From positions 1 through 64,000 of the forward strand of contig NZ_FNBF01000002.1 of NCBI RefSeq assembly GCF_900102225.1: DNA of 64,000 bases, in the 5' to 3' direction. The notes beneath the pieces were generated by a model. The model was not told where the DNA came from and did no database searches. It worked only from the letters and a program-made list of their open reading frames with translations. Shown piece by piece: positions 16,912 to 25,368 of the stretch; position 1 is the first letter of the stretch, and the number at the start of each line of letters is the position of its first letter. Made by a program: the position numbers and the translations under genes. This DNA comes from Eubacterium pyruvativorans (GTDB lineage: Bacteria; Bacillota; Clostridia; Peptostreptococcales; Anaerovoracaceae).

Positions 16912-17616
16912 ATGAAGTATGAAAATATTGTGCGGGGAACGTTCATAGACCGGCCGAACCGCTTCGTTGCCCATGTGGAGACCTCAGGCCGGCCGGAAAC
17001 CGTTCATGTGAAGAACACCGGCCGCTGCCGGGAGCTGCTGCTGCCCGGGGCGGAGGTGTTCCTGAACCGGTCGGACAATCCGAAGCGGAAGACCGCCTAC
17101 GACCTGGTGGCGGTCACCAAACCGGGCCTGGGTCTGGTGAACATCGACAGCCAGGCGCCGAACCATGTGACGGCGGAGTGGCTGGAAACCCTGGGCTTTG
17201 ATGAAATTCATCCCGAATACACCTGGGGCAGTTCCCGCATTGATTTCTATCTCCGGCGGGGCGGAGAAGAATATCTGGTGGAAGTGAAAGGCTGTACGCT
17301 GGAAAGGGATGGCGTGGGATATTTCCCGGATGCGCCTACTGCCCGGGGGGTGAAACATCTCCATGAACTGACGAAAGCCGCCGGAACCGGAATCCGCTCC
17401 GCAATCTGCTTCGTGATCGCCATGCCCCGGGTCACCCGGGTCCTGCCGAACCGGGAAACCGACCCCGCCTTCGGGGCGGCGCTGGACGAGGCAGAGCGGG
17501 CCGGCGTTACCGTCTTCCTTCTGCCCTGCATCCTCCGTCCGGAGGAGCTGCTTCCGGATTTCCGGAAGGCGGACCAATTGAACCGGCAGGCGCTGGCGGG
17601 ATGGAGCGTGTATTAG
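16912..17616 (+). CDS. sfsA: SfsA nuclease-family protein
   Basis: 234 residues, complete SfsA. N-terminal OB-like part (GTFIDRPNRFVAHVET, HVKNTGRCRELLLPG) and C-terminal PD-(D/E)XK-like part with SSRIDFYL and the catalytic strand EYLVEVKGCTLERDG. Originally tied to sugar fermentation stimulation in E. coli; recent work describes DNA/RNA nuclease activity for members. Last gene before the AT-rich element. Confidence 0.92.
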   Translation: MKYENIVRGTFIDRPNRFVAHVETSGRPETVHVKNTGRCRELLLPGAEVFLNRSDNPKRKTAYDLVAVTKPGLGLVNIDSQAPNHVTAEWLETLGFDEIHPEYTWGSSRIDFYLRRGGEEYLVEVKGCTLERDGVGYFPDAPTARGVKHLHELTKAAGTGIRSAICFVIAMPRVTRVLPNRETDPAFGAALDEAERAGVTVFLLPCILRPEELLPDFRKADQLNRQALAGWSVY

Positions 17617-18058
17617 CTGTACGCATTATATGCATTAATGACGCATATACGAAAAAAAGAAATCATTTGGAACGTACCAGGTTACGTATGATCCTCTTTC
17701 TTCCCGATTGAACAAATAAACTTTTATCAATTAGTGGGGAATATTGGCCTGTTTTTTCCTTTTATCCCGCCTGTATCAATTTTACGAAAGGCGGATACAG
17801 CGGATGTGATGATGTACTTCAGATTCAGTTTCACTCCTTGAAACCCACACGAAAAAATCCCTCACAATCGGTGATTGTTTTGATACAGTTTTTGAGCATT
17901 TTTTCGTTACCTCTCTTTCCTACGGGTTATCTTTTTCTTCCTATTTATTGTACCACAATTCGTTCCTACGGACAACAATATTTTCCGCCGTGTTGGAAAA
18001 TAATTCTTTTATTTTTTCCTGTGCAGTGGTAAAATGCAAGGACAAAGGAGGGATTTTC
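17617..18058. other. AT-rich non-coding stretch at the left side of the integrase element
   Basis: No convincing gene. Base composition changes sharply from the GC-rich sfsA to many A/T runs. It holds two small palindromes: CTGTATC/GATACAG around 17770-17800 and ACAATC-GGT-GATTGT-TTT at 17864-17880, the latter possibly a weak terminator. A TAAAAT at 18030-18035 is a candidate -10 for the XRE gene. Probably the left end of foreign DNA; I found no left attachment repeat. Confidence 0.5.
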
Positions 18059-18376
18059 ATGACAATCGGCGACATCATTTATGACTTCCGAAAAACAAAC
18101 AAAATCTCACTCGTTACATTCTCGAAGAAGTGCGGACTATCTAAATCGTATATTTCCGCACTGGAACACGGCAACGTTACAGGAAGGAAAGGAGTTATTA
18201 AACCTTCCATGGAAGCGTACCGCAAACTTGCTAATGCCATGTATATTCCACTCGAACAATTGCTCGACATGGTTGACGAATTAGACACTAATTCGGTCGA
18301 GATTGAGTGGACAGCAGAAGAACGTGAAGTGCTGGAATCAGTTAAGCGTTATCTGCTTTGGAAACGTGAGCATTAG
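18059..18376 (+). CDS. XRE-family helix-turn-helix regulator
   Basis: 105 residues. Residues ~1-62 are a Cro/C1-type helix-turn-helix (SLVTFSKKCGLSKSYISALEHG, then PSMEAYRKLANAMYIPLEQLLDM). The remainder is a short acidic tail. Start at the ATG 7 bases after AAAGGAGGG; the frame upstream is AT-rich and unlike protein. It overlaps the recombinase start by 11 bases, so the two are one transcription unit. Likely the element's repressor. AT-rich codons (AAA, TTA, CGT) differ from all flanking chromosomal genes. Confidence 0.8.
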   Translation: MTIGDIIYDFRKTNKISLVTFSKKCGLSKSYISALEHGNVTGRKGVIKPSMEAYRKLANAMYIPLEQLLDMVDELDTNSVEIEWTAEEREVLESVKRYLLWKREH

Positions 18377-19322
18377 AAAACAATTCACATTTAATGGCAC
18401 TCGATATTCAGTAACAGGAAAAACAGAATCCGAAGTTGAACGCAAGATTCAGAGCAAGAAGCAGGCGTTAGAACGTGAGAACGAACCAACCGTTTCACAA
18501 TGGGTTGATACTTTTCTCGACGTTTACAAAGTCAATGTTTCGGATAAAACACGCTATGATTATTCACTCGTTCTGAATCACGTCAGGTCAGACCGCAAAC
18601 TATCTGACGTAAAGCCGATAGACCTTCAGAAAATGTTTAACCTGCACAAGGATAAATCTAAATCTTTCATTCACAAGTTAAAAATACTAACTCATGAACT
18701 GTTTGAAACCGCCAGAAGCAATGGTTACATTAAAAATAACCCAATGGACGCTGTGAACGTGCCAAAGGGCTACACCAATCATCGCCGTGCGCTCACTGAG
18801 GAAGAACGGCGGAATGTTATGGAACTATGCAAAACGGACAAGCGCAGGAACTTCATTCTATTGATGCTCCAGTGTGGGCTAAGACCGTCAGAAACAACTT
18901 ATATTCAAGGGAAAGACATAAACAAGTCTGAACGACTACTCCACGTTCGGGGAACCAAAACGGAAGCAGCAGACCGGTTCATTCCTATACCAGAGCCTCT
19001 GTTCTCCATGATTAAGGACTATTCCGGTGACAGATATGTTATCTGCACAAAACCGCTAATATCCTCCCTTGAATCCTATTGGAAATGGTTCAAGCGTGCC
19101 TATGAGAAACGGTTCGGTAAATGCGAATTTACTCCCTACTGTTTCAGGCACACTTACATTACGGATTTATGCTCCGCAGGTGTTCCGCTTGCCGAAGCAA
19201 GGTTCCTTGCGGGGCATTCAGACATCGCCATGACTGCTGAGATATACACCCACCAGTCAGAGCGAGCATTAAGTAACGCTAAACAACTGATTGATAACTT
19301 TAACCAGAAATTGAGTGAGTAA
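18366..19322 (+). CDS. int: tyrosine recombinase (integrase)
   Basis: 318 residues from a GTG at 18366, inside the end of the XRE gene; the upstream in-frame ATG at 18303 lies within XRE coding sequence. An N-terminal SAM-like arm/core-binding domain (about 45-130) precedes the catalytic domain. Active-site residues visible: Arg173 (CGLRPSE), Arg261 in YCFRHTYI (the usual first His replaced by Tyr), His284 (LAGHSDIA) and the nucleophile Tyr294 (AEIYTH). All key residues are kept, so it may be active. It lies ~95 bases from the 3' end of tRNA-Arg, a typical integration target. No excisionase or cargo is seen. Confidence 0.88.
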   Translation: MSIRKQFTFNGTRYSVTGKTESEVERKIQSKKQALERENEPTVSQWVDTFLDVYKVNVSDKTRYDYSLVLNHVRSDRKLSDVKPIDLQKMFNLHKDKSKSFIHKLKILTHELFETARSNGYIKNNPMDAVNVPKGYTNHRRALTEEERRNVMELCKTDKRRNFILLMLQCGLRPSETTYIQGKDINKSERLLHVRGTKTEAADRFIPIPEPLFSMIKDYSGDRYVICTKPLISSLESYWKWFKRAYEKRFGKCEFTPYCFRHTYITDLCSAGVPLAEARFLAGHSDIAMTAEIYTHQSERALSNAKQLIDNFNQKLSE

Positions 19323-19375
19323 AAATGAGCAAATTTACTCACCCAACCGTCCGCTTTTTCGTGAAACATTTGTAA

Positions 19376-19408
19376 AACAAAACCCCTGCAACGAGTGATT
19401 GCAAGGGC
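19376..19408 (-). terminator. terminator of tRNA-Arg
   Basis: On the minus strand CCCTTGCAA pairs with TTGCAGGGG (one mismatch) and is followed by TTTTGTTTT, shortly after the tRNA 3' end. It may also fall inside the attachment region of the integrase. Confidence 0.65.
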
Positions 19409-19417
19409 TTGAGAAAA

Positions 19418-19491
19418 TGCGCCATGCGCGACTCGAACGCGCAACCTACTGATTCGTAGTCAGGCACTCTATCCAATTGAGCTAATGGCGC
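19418..19491 (-). tRNA. tRNA-Arg (anticodon ACG)
   Basis: Complete cloverleaf on the minus strand: acceptor GCGCCAT/ATGGCGC, D arm GCTC/GAGT, anticodon loop CTACGAA (anticodon ACG, read as ICG for CGU/CGC/CGA), T arm GCGCG-TTCGAGT-CGCGC, discriminator A. No CCA is encoded. The outermost anticodon-stem pair (27-43) would be C-U, a mismatch not present in the B. subtilis counterpart. Its 3' end faces the integrase. Confidence 0.93.
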
Positions 19492-19626
19492 ATGCGGTAT
19501 AATTACCGTACTTGATTAGTATAGGGCTGCTTCCGGGTTTTGTCAATAGAAAAAACTTGGATTGCCCCGATTCGTCCGGCTGTAATATAATAAAGGCCCG
19601 ATGGAGAGGGAAGGGAAGGAGCGTTC

Positions 19627-20364
19627 ATGTTTATGTTTTATGCCCCGGCGGTTCTGCTGTCGCCGATGACGATTCTGCTGATGGCGGCGCTGATTCCGCC
19701 GTTCATTCTGCTGGTGAAGGTGTACCGGATGGACACCATCGAAAAGGAACCGAAGGGACTGATCTTCCGGCTGGTGCTGGCCGGAGCGCTGACGGTGATA
19801 CCGGCGGGGTTCCTGGAGGGGATCGGCATCGGCAGTGTTCTGACCCCGCTGGTGGGAAAAGAAAATATCTATCTGTATAATTTTCTGCAGTATTTTCTGG
19901 TTGTGGGAATCGCAGAAGAGGGTGTGAAACATTTCGCTCTGCGAAAAATCACATGGTGCTCCCCGGAATTCAACTACCGGTTCGATGCAGTGGTTTATGC
20001 TGTTTCGGTGTCGCTGGGATTCGCTGCGGCAGAGAATATTTCCTATGTGTTCAGCTACGGGCTTTCCGTTGCGCTGGTCCGGGCGGTGACGTCCATACCC
20101 GGCCACGCCATTTTCGGGATTTATATGGGCTACTACTACGGCATGGCCCGGTGGGCCCGGAACCGGGGGGACCGGGCAGCCGGAAGTCACTACATGCGCA
20201 TGAGCATGATCGTCCCGGTGCTGCTTCACGGTGCGTACGATTTCTGTGCATCTTCCCGGAACAGCGTTCTGGCCCTGTGTTTCTATATTTATATTATTCT
20301 GCTGGATATCGCCGCCTTCCGGGAAGTGAAGAAACTGTCCCGGGAGGACACCTATATCGATTGA
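19627..20364 (+). CDS. PrsW-family intramembrane metalloprotease
   Basis: 245 residues with about eight hydrophobic helices. PrsW motifs are in order: glutamate pair EEGVK (Glu97-Glu98), FDAVVYAVSVSLGFAAAEN, IPGHAIFG and the C-terminal HGAYDF. In Bacillus PrsW performs site-1 cleavage of the anti-sigma factor RsiW; many others have unknown substrates. No anti-sigma gene is adjacent, so the target is not visible. Monocistronic, running toward the nfo gene on the opposite strand. Confidence 0.88.
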   Translation: MFMFYAPAVLLSPMTILLMAALIPPFILLVKVYRMDTIEKEPKGLIFRLVLAGALTVIPAGFLEGIGIGSVLTPLVGKENIYLYNFLQYFLVVGIAEEGVKHFALRKITWCSPEFNYRFDAVVYAVSVSLGFAAAENISYVFSYGLSVALVRAVTSIPGHAIFGIYMGYYYGMARWARNRGDRAAGSHYMRMSMIVPVLLHGAYDFCASSRNSVLALCFYIYIILLDIAAFREVKKLSREDTYID

Positions 20365-20381
20365 CAGTCCGGTAACCCCGG

Positions 20382-21212
20382 TTATGCGAACCAGCTTCGC
20401 ATCGTCTGGATTTCTGCCGCATATCCCGCATCGTCATTTGGCGTTTCAAGGATGAACGGCAGTCCCTGCAGCGCCGGGTGGAGGGCGATCCGGCGCATGG
20501 CTTCCATCCCGATTTCCCCCTGTCCCAGTTTCTGATGCCGGTCCTTCCGGGATCCCCGGGGGTTCATGCTGTCGTTGAAGTGAACGGCTTTCAGCCGGTC
20601 GAGACCGATCACCCGGTGGAATTCTTCCAGCACGCCGTCCGGGTCCCCTGCAATATCATAACCGGCATCCCAGACGTGGCAGGTGTCCAGGCAGACGCCC
20701 AGCTTCTCCTGCAGCTCCACCTGATCGATGATCTCCCGGAGCTCCTGAAAGCTGCGGCCCACTTCGGTGCCCTTGCCGGCCATGGTTTCCAGCAGAACCG
20801 TGGTGGTCTGGTCCGGCCGGAGCACCAGGTTCAGCGCCTCCGCGATCTGCCGGATTCCGGTCTCCGCCCCCTGGCCCGTGTGGCTGCCCGGATGGAAATT
20901 GTAATAACTGTGGGGTGTCATTTCCATGCGGACCAGGTCGTCCCGGATCATCTCCAGGCCGAATTTCCGGACATCCTCCTTCGCAGAGCAGAGATTCATC
21001 GTATACGGCGCATGGGCCACCAGCGTTCCGAAGGAATGCTCCGCCGTCAGCTTACGGAGCGCCGCCGCATCCTTCGGATCGATGTCCTTCGCTCTGCCGC
21101 CCCGGGGATTCCGGGTAAAGAACGCGAAGGTATCCTCTCCCAGTTTCAGCGCATGCCGTCCCATGGCCTCATATCCTTTCCCGCTGGAAAGGTGACTTCC
21201 TGCAAAAATCAT
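20382..21212 (-). CDS. nfo: endonuclease IV (AP endonuclease)
   Basis: 276 residues. Cuts DNA 5' of abasic sites in base-excision repair, using a trinuclear zinc centre. TIM-barrel metal ligands appear in order: SHLSSGKG near the start, HAPYTMNLCS, NFHPGSHTGQG, LETMAGKGTEVG, CLDTCHVWDAGYD, HFNDSMNPRGSRKDRH (carrying the paired DRH) and the final ETP. The frame extends to 21230 but GGAGG sits 8 bases before the methionine at 21212. Convergent with PrsW. Confidence 0.95.
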   Translation of the reverse strand: MIFAGSHLSSGKGYEAMGRHALKLGEDTFAFFTRNPRGGRAKDIDPKDAAALRKLTAEHSFGTLVAHAPYTMNLCSAKEDVRKFGLEMIRDDLVRMEMTPHSYYNFHPGSHTGQGAETGIRQIAEALNLVLRPDQTTTVLLETMAGKGTEVGRSFQELREIIDQVELQEKLGVCLDTCHVWDAGYDIAGDPDGVLEEFHRVIGLDRLKAVHFNDSMNPRGSRKDRHQKLGQGEIGMEAMRRIALHPALQGLPFILETPNDDAGYAAEIQTMRSWFA

Positions 21213-21468
21213 GTTTCTGTCCTCCTTCATCCTGATCGCAACCCATTGTATCCGCCGGGGCGGGGACTGTCAATCGTGTCCGGCGGCCGGGAAGTCCCGG
21301 GGAATTTTTTGTCCTTGGACAAAGACTGAAAAAGTGAGCGTCCGGCAGAACGGCAGGATTGGCACCGGGCGGGAAGAAGCATTGATGTAATTTTCTGAAT
21401 CTACGGAACCATTGAAAAACAGCGGTCTGCGGGGGGCGTGAGTATTCTGTAAAGTTGTGGATACAATG

Positions 21469-21497
21469 TTGACTTGACCCATGGAAGAGAGTAAGAT
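21469..21497 (+). promoter_or_regulatory. promoter of nifJ
   Basis: TTGACT (21469-21474), 17-base spacer, TAAGAT (21492-21497). The resulting leader is ~120 bases, carrying a terminator-like element at 21527-21566. Confidence 0.6.
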
Positions 21498-21526
21498 ATA
21501 GGCGTGGTATACAAGATTTACTAACA

Positions 21527-21566
21527 GCGGCACGTTCCCGGAAGGGGCGGAAGTCTGCCTTTTTTC
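21527..21566 (+). promoter_or_regulatory. terminator-like hairpin in the nifJ leader
   Basis: GCGGCA...TGCC with an inner TTCC/GGAA foldback runs straight into TTTTTT, between the nifJ promoter and its start codon. The pairing is imperfect, so this is a weak attenuator candidate and not a recognised riboswitch class. Confidence 0.3.
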
Positions 21567-21623
21567 GTGTGACGGCGAAGCGCGGTTATTAAATCAGGTT
21601 ATAATTTGAAAGGAGTGCTTATT

Positions 21624-24600
21624 ATGGCTAACAAGCATGTAGCTGACACCAGACAGCTCAAGACCATGGATGGTAACATGGCCGCTGCGCACGTAGCATA
21701 TGCGTTCACAGAGGTCGCTGCCATCTACCCGATCACTCCATCTTCTCCGATGGCTGAGAATATGGACGAATGGGTTTCTGAAGGAAGAAAGAACATCTTC
21801 GGCGAGCCGGTGAAGATCGTCGAGATGGAGTCCGAAGCAGGCGCAGCAGGCGCTGTTCACGGTTCCATTTCCACTGGTTCCCTGACATCCACGTTCACGG
21901 CTTCCCAGGGTCTGCTGCTGATGGTACCGAACATGTTCAAGATTGCTGCAGAGCAGGTTCCTGCAGTATTCCATGTATCCGCTCGTGCGATTTCCACTCA
22001 CGCGCTGTCCATCTTCGGTGATCATTCCGACGTTATGGCAACACGTCAGACAGGATTCGCTATGCTGGCTTCCAACAGCGTTCAGCAGGTAATGGACCTG
22101 TCCGCTGTTGCACACCTGGCAACGATTGCGGGTCATCTGCCGATGCTGAACTTCTTCGATGGTTTCAGAACATCCCACGAGTACCAGAAGATTCATTACT
22201 GGGATTATGAAACACTGAAGGAAATGGTTGACTGGGATGCGCTGAAGGCATTCAAGGATCATGCGCTGAACCCGAACCACCCGCACACAATTGGTTCTGC
22301 TGAGCAGCCGGAAGCGTTCTTCCAGCACAGCGAAGCGGCGAACACGAACTATGCGGAAACACCGGACATCGTTAACAAGTACATGGAAATGATTAACGAG
22401 AAGATCGGTACCGATTATAAGCCGTTCAACTACTATGGCGCTCCGGATGCAGAGAAGGTCATCGTCGCTATGGGTTCTGTCTGCGACGCAGCAGAGGAAC
22501 TGATCGACCACCTGACAGCGAAGGGCGAGAAGGTTGGTCTGGTGGAAGTTCACCTGTACAGACCGTTCTCCCAGAAGTACCTCCTGAACGTAATTCCGGA
22601 AACAGTGAAGGAAATCGCTGTTCTGGACAGAACGAAGGAGCCGGGTTCCACAGGCGAACCGCTGTACCTGGATGTTGTTGCTGCTCTGAACGGAACGAAG
22701 TTCGGCAATGTTGAAATAATCCGCGGCCGTTACGGTCTGGGTTCCAAGGACGTTCAGCCGGGCGACATCCTCGCAGTATACGAGAACATGGGCGCAGCAG
22801 ACGAGAAGAAGGAATTCACGCTGTCCATCAACGACGATGTCACACATCTGTCCCTGACACCGAGCCACTATCCGAACACAGCTCCGGAAGGCACAGTTGC
22901 CTGCAAGTTCTGGGGTTTGGGTTCCGACGGTACGGTTGGTGCGAACAAGAACAGTGTCAAGATCATCGGTGACCACACAGATAAGAAGGTACAGGCTTAC
23001 TTCCAGTATGACTCCAAGAAGTCCGGTGGTGTTACCATTTCCCACCTGCGCTTCGGTGATTCCCCGATTAAGTCCACTTACTACGTTAAGCAGGCGAACT
23101 TCGTAGCATGCCACAACAGCGCATACCTGGCGAAGTACAACATGGTTGAGGACGTTGTTCCGGGCGGAAACTTCTTGCTGAACTGCACATGGAGCGATGA
23201 TGAGCTGGAAGAGCATCTGCCGGGCAAGGTGAAGAGATACATTGCGAAGAACAACATCAACTTCTACACTTGTGATGCTGTTTCTATCGCGAAGGAAATC
23301 GGCCTGGGTGCCAGAAGAACGAACTCCGTTCTGCAGGCGGCATTCTTCAAGATTGCGAACATCATTCCAATCGATGATGCTGAGAAGTACATGAAGGATG
23401 CAATCAAGAAGACATACGGCCGCAAGGGTGAGAAGATCGTCAACATGAACTGCGCAGCGGTAGATGCCGGTATTGCGAAGGTTCACAAGGTTGAGGTTCC
23501 GGCTTCCTGGGCGGATGCTGTAGACGATACAGAAGCAGTCAAGCTGGTTGGCCGCGATCAGGAAATGACAGACTTCCTGAACGACGTCATGGTACCGATG
23601 GGCGCTATGGACGGCGACAGCATTCCGGTTTCCGCATTCCTGAAGCAGCAGGACGGCAGCATCCCGGCTGGTACAGCTGCTTACGAGAAGCGTGGTATTG
23701 CGACAGATATTCCGGTATGGAATGCAGAGAAGTGCGTACAGTGCAACCGCTGCTCCTATGTCTGCCCGCATGCGGTTATCAGACCGTTCGCGATGACAGA
23801 AGCTGAGGCGGAAGGCGTTGACGGCGTGAAGAAGATGACCGGCAAGGGCGTCGAAGATCTGAAGTTCACCATCGCTGTATCCGCTATGGACTGCACAGGC
23901 TGCGGTTCCTGCGCTCAGGTCTGCCCGGTGAAGACCATCACAATGACACCGGTAGACGACGAGCTGGTTGCGACAACACAGGCGAAGTTCGACAAGCTGT
24001 TCAAGGAAGTGACACCGAAGGAGCTGCCGTTCAAGGTGGATTCCGTGAAGGGTTCCCAGTTCAAGCAGCCGCTGCTGGAGTTCAACGGTGCTTGCCCGGG
24101 CTGCGGAGAATCTCCGTATGCTAAGCTGGTTACACAGCTGTTCGGTGACAGAATGTACATTGCGAACGCGACAGGATGCTCCTCCATCTGGGGTAACTCC
24201 GCTCCGTCCACACCGTACACAGTAAACGAAAAGGGTCAGGGCCCGGCATGGGGCAACTCCCTGTTCGAGGATAACGCTGAGTTTGGTATGGGTATGGCTG
24301 TATCCGTACAGACCAGACGTGAAGAAGTGAAGTCTGCTGCAGAGAGACTGGGCACACCGGAAGCAAAGGCTTGGGTTGAAGCGTTCGACGATGCTGAGGC
24401 TTCCAAGACAACCGGTGAGGCATTGGCTGCTGCTGTTGCCGGCCAGGACAACGCAGATGCGAAGTTCATCGCTGACAATGCAGACATGCTGAGAAAGCCG
24501 TCCATGTGGATCTTCGGCGGTGACGGCTGGTCCTATGATATCGGTTACGGCGGACTGGACCACGTACTGGCTTCCGGTATGAACGTCAATGTCCTCGTAT

Positions 24601-25154
24601 TCGATACAGAGGTTTACTCCAACACAGGCGGACAGTCCTCCAAGTCCACTCCGATGGGTGCGGTTGCACAGTTCGCAGCATCCGGTAAGGCACTGAAGAA
24701 GAAGGATATGGCTTCCATCTTCATGCAGTATGGTTACGTATACGTAGCACAGGTTGCTATGGGTGCGGATCCGGAGCAGACAGTGAAGGCGATCAAGGAA
24801 GCGGAAGCTTACAACGGACCGTCCATCATCATCGCTTACTCACCGTGCATCAACCACGGCATCAAGAAGGGTATGGCGAAGGCTCAGGAAGAAATGAAGG
24901 ATGCTGTTGAGTGCGGTTACTGGAACCTGCTGAGATACAACCCGGACAAGGCTGCTGCAGGTGAGAACCCGCTGCACGTTGATTCCAAGGCTGCTTCCAA
25001 GAGCTACAGAGACTACATCATGGGAGAAGTACGTTACAACTCCCTGACTCTGAAGTTCCCGGAGAGAGCGGAAGCTCTGTTCGAACAGGCAGAGAAGGAT
25101 GCTCTGGCTCGTTACGACCGTCTGAAGCACACGGAGGAAAACTTCGGAAAGTAA
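21624..25154 (+). CDS. nifJ: pyruvate:ferredoxin (flavodoxin) oxidoreductase
   Basis: 1176-residue single-chain PFOR: pyruvate + CoA to acetyl-CoA, CO2 and reduced ferredoxin, the core of anaerobic energy metabolism. Domains in order: pyrimidine-binding N-terminal part (YPITPSSPMAENMDEW near 33), domain II, the gamma-type part, a 2[4Fe-4S] ferredoxin domain (CVQCNRCSYVCP near 705; CTGCGSCAQVCP near 757), CPGCGES near 825, and the TPP-binding part (GGDGWSYDIGYGG; VYSNTGGQSSKSTP). Start at 21624, 8 bases after AAAGGAG. Codon use is strikingly different from neighbours (AGA/CGT, ACA, GGT), the pattern of a very highly expressed gene. Confidence 0.97.
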   Translation: MANKHVADTRQLKTMDGNMAAAHVAYAFTEVAAIYPITPSSPMAENMDEWVSEGRKNIFGEPVKIVEMESEAGAAGAVHGSISTGSLTSTFTASQGLLLMVPNMFKIAAEQVPAVFHVSARAISTHALSIFGDHSDVMATRQTGFAMLASNSVQQVMDLSAVAHLATIAGHLPMLNFFDGFRTSHEYQKIHYWDYETLKEMVDWDALKAFKDHALNPNHPHTIGSAEQPEAFFQHSEAANTNYAETPDIVNKYMEMINEKIGTDYKPFNYYGAPDAEKVIVAMGSVCDAAEELIDHLTAKGEKVGLVEVHLYRPFSQKYLLNVIPETVKEIAVLDRTKEPGSTGEPLYLDVVAALNGTKFGNVEIIRGRYGLGSKDVQPGDILAVYENMGAADEKKEFTLSINDDVTHLSLTPSHYPNTAPEGTVACKFWGLGSDGTVGANKNSVKIIGDHTDKKVQAYFQYDSKKSGGVTISHLRFGDSPIKSTYYVKQANFVACHNSAYLAKYNMVEDVVPGGNFLLNCTWSDDELEEHLPGKVKRYIAKNNINFYTCDAVSIAKEIGLGARRTNSVLQAAFFKIANIIPIDDAEKYMKDAIKKTYGRKGEKIVNMNCAAVDAGIAKVHKVEVPASWADAVDDTEAVKLVGRDQEMTDFLNDVMVPMGAMDGDSIPVSAFLKQQDGSIPAGTAAYEKRGIATDIPVWNAEKCVQCNRCSYVCPHAVIRPFAMTEAEAEGVDGVKKMTGKGVEDLKFTIAVSAMDCTGCGSCAQVCPVKTITMTPVDDELVATTQAKFDKLFKEVTPKELPFKVDSVKGSQFKQPLLEFNGACPGCGESPYAKLVTQLFGDRMYIANATGCSSIWGNSAPSTPYTVNEKGQGPAWGNSLFEDNAEFGMGMAVSVQTRREEVKSAAERLGTPEAKAWVEAFDDAEASKTTGEALAAAVAGQDNADAKFIADNADMLRKPSMWIFGGDGWSYDIGYGGLDHVLASGMNVNVLVFDTEVYSNTGGQSSKSTPMGAVAQFAASGKALKKKDMASIFMQYGYVYVAQVAMGADPEQTVKAIKEAEAYNGPSIIIAYSPCINHGIKKGMAKAQEEMKDAVECGYWNLLRYNPDKAAAGENPLHVDSKAASKSYRDYIMGEVRYNSLTLKFPERAEALFEQAEKDALARYDRLKHTEENFGK

Positions 25155-25272
25155 TCTCCTCAGGAGAAACTAACCGAGGGCCAAGGATAATTTGACCGAA
25201 ATACCCGGTAAGAGTTGAAAGAGTCTGACGACTGTAGTAAACTATTTGTGGGTCAATAAGATCGGGCAACAG

Positions 25273-25306
25273 AACAGGGGCCAATTTCCATTGGCCCCTG
25301 TTGTTT
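25273..25306 (+). terminator. nifJ terminator
   Basis: Perfect 13-bp stem, AACAGGGGCCAAT against ATTGGCCCCTGTT with a TTCC loop, followed by GTTT. About 120 bases after the nifJ stop; I see no gene in that spacer. Confidence 0.85.
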
Positions 25307-25368
25307 AGAGAGGATTGTTAATTTTTTATCTTCTCTATCGTGCGAGAAATTTATAGGAGGAGTTTACA

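Noticed and set aside
14592-16946. 784-codon open frame antisense to the ABC permease and ATPase
   Set aside because: The plus-strand genes carry clear Walker, signature and FtsX features; the antisense product is Pro/Gln/Arg-rich without any motif.
17617-19500. Left attachment site (repeat of the tRNA-Arg 3' end)
   Set aside because: I scanned the AT-rich stretch for the tRNA 3' words (GCGCCATGCGCG and its complement) and found none; the element end remains undefined.
21594-24563. 989-codon open frame antisense to nifJ
   Set aside because: Antisense shadow of the highly biased nifJ codons. No ribosome binding site, no recognisable domain, cysteine/arginine/histidine-rich nonsense, and nifJ itself is certain.
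25155-25368. Riboswitch in the nifJ-nfnA spacer
   Set aside because: The stretch has one clear nifJ terminator and a ribosome binding site, but no recognisable aptamer core; the TGACC/GGTCA words there are too far apart for the TetR-type operator.
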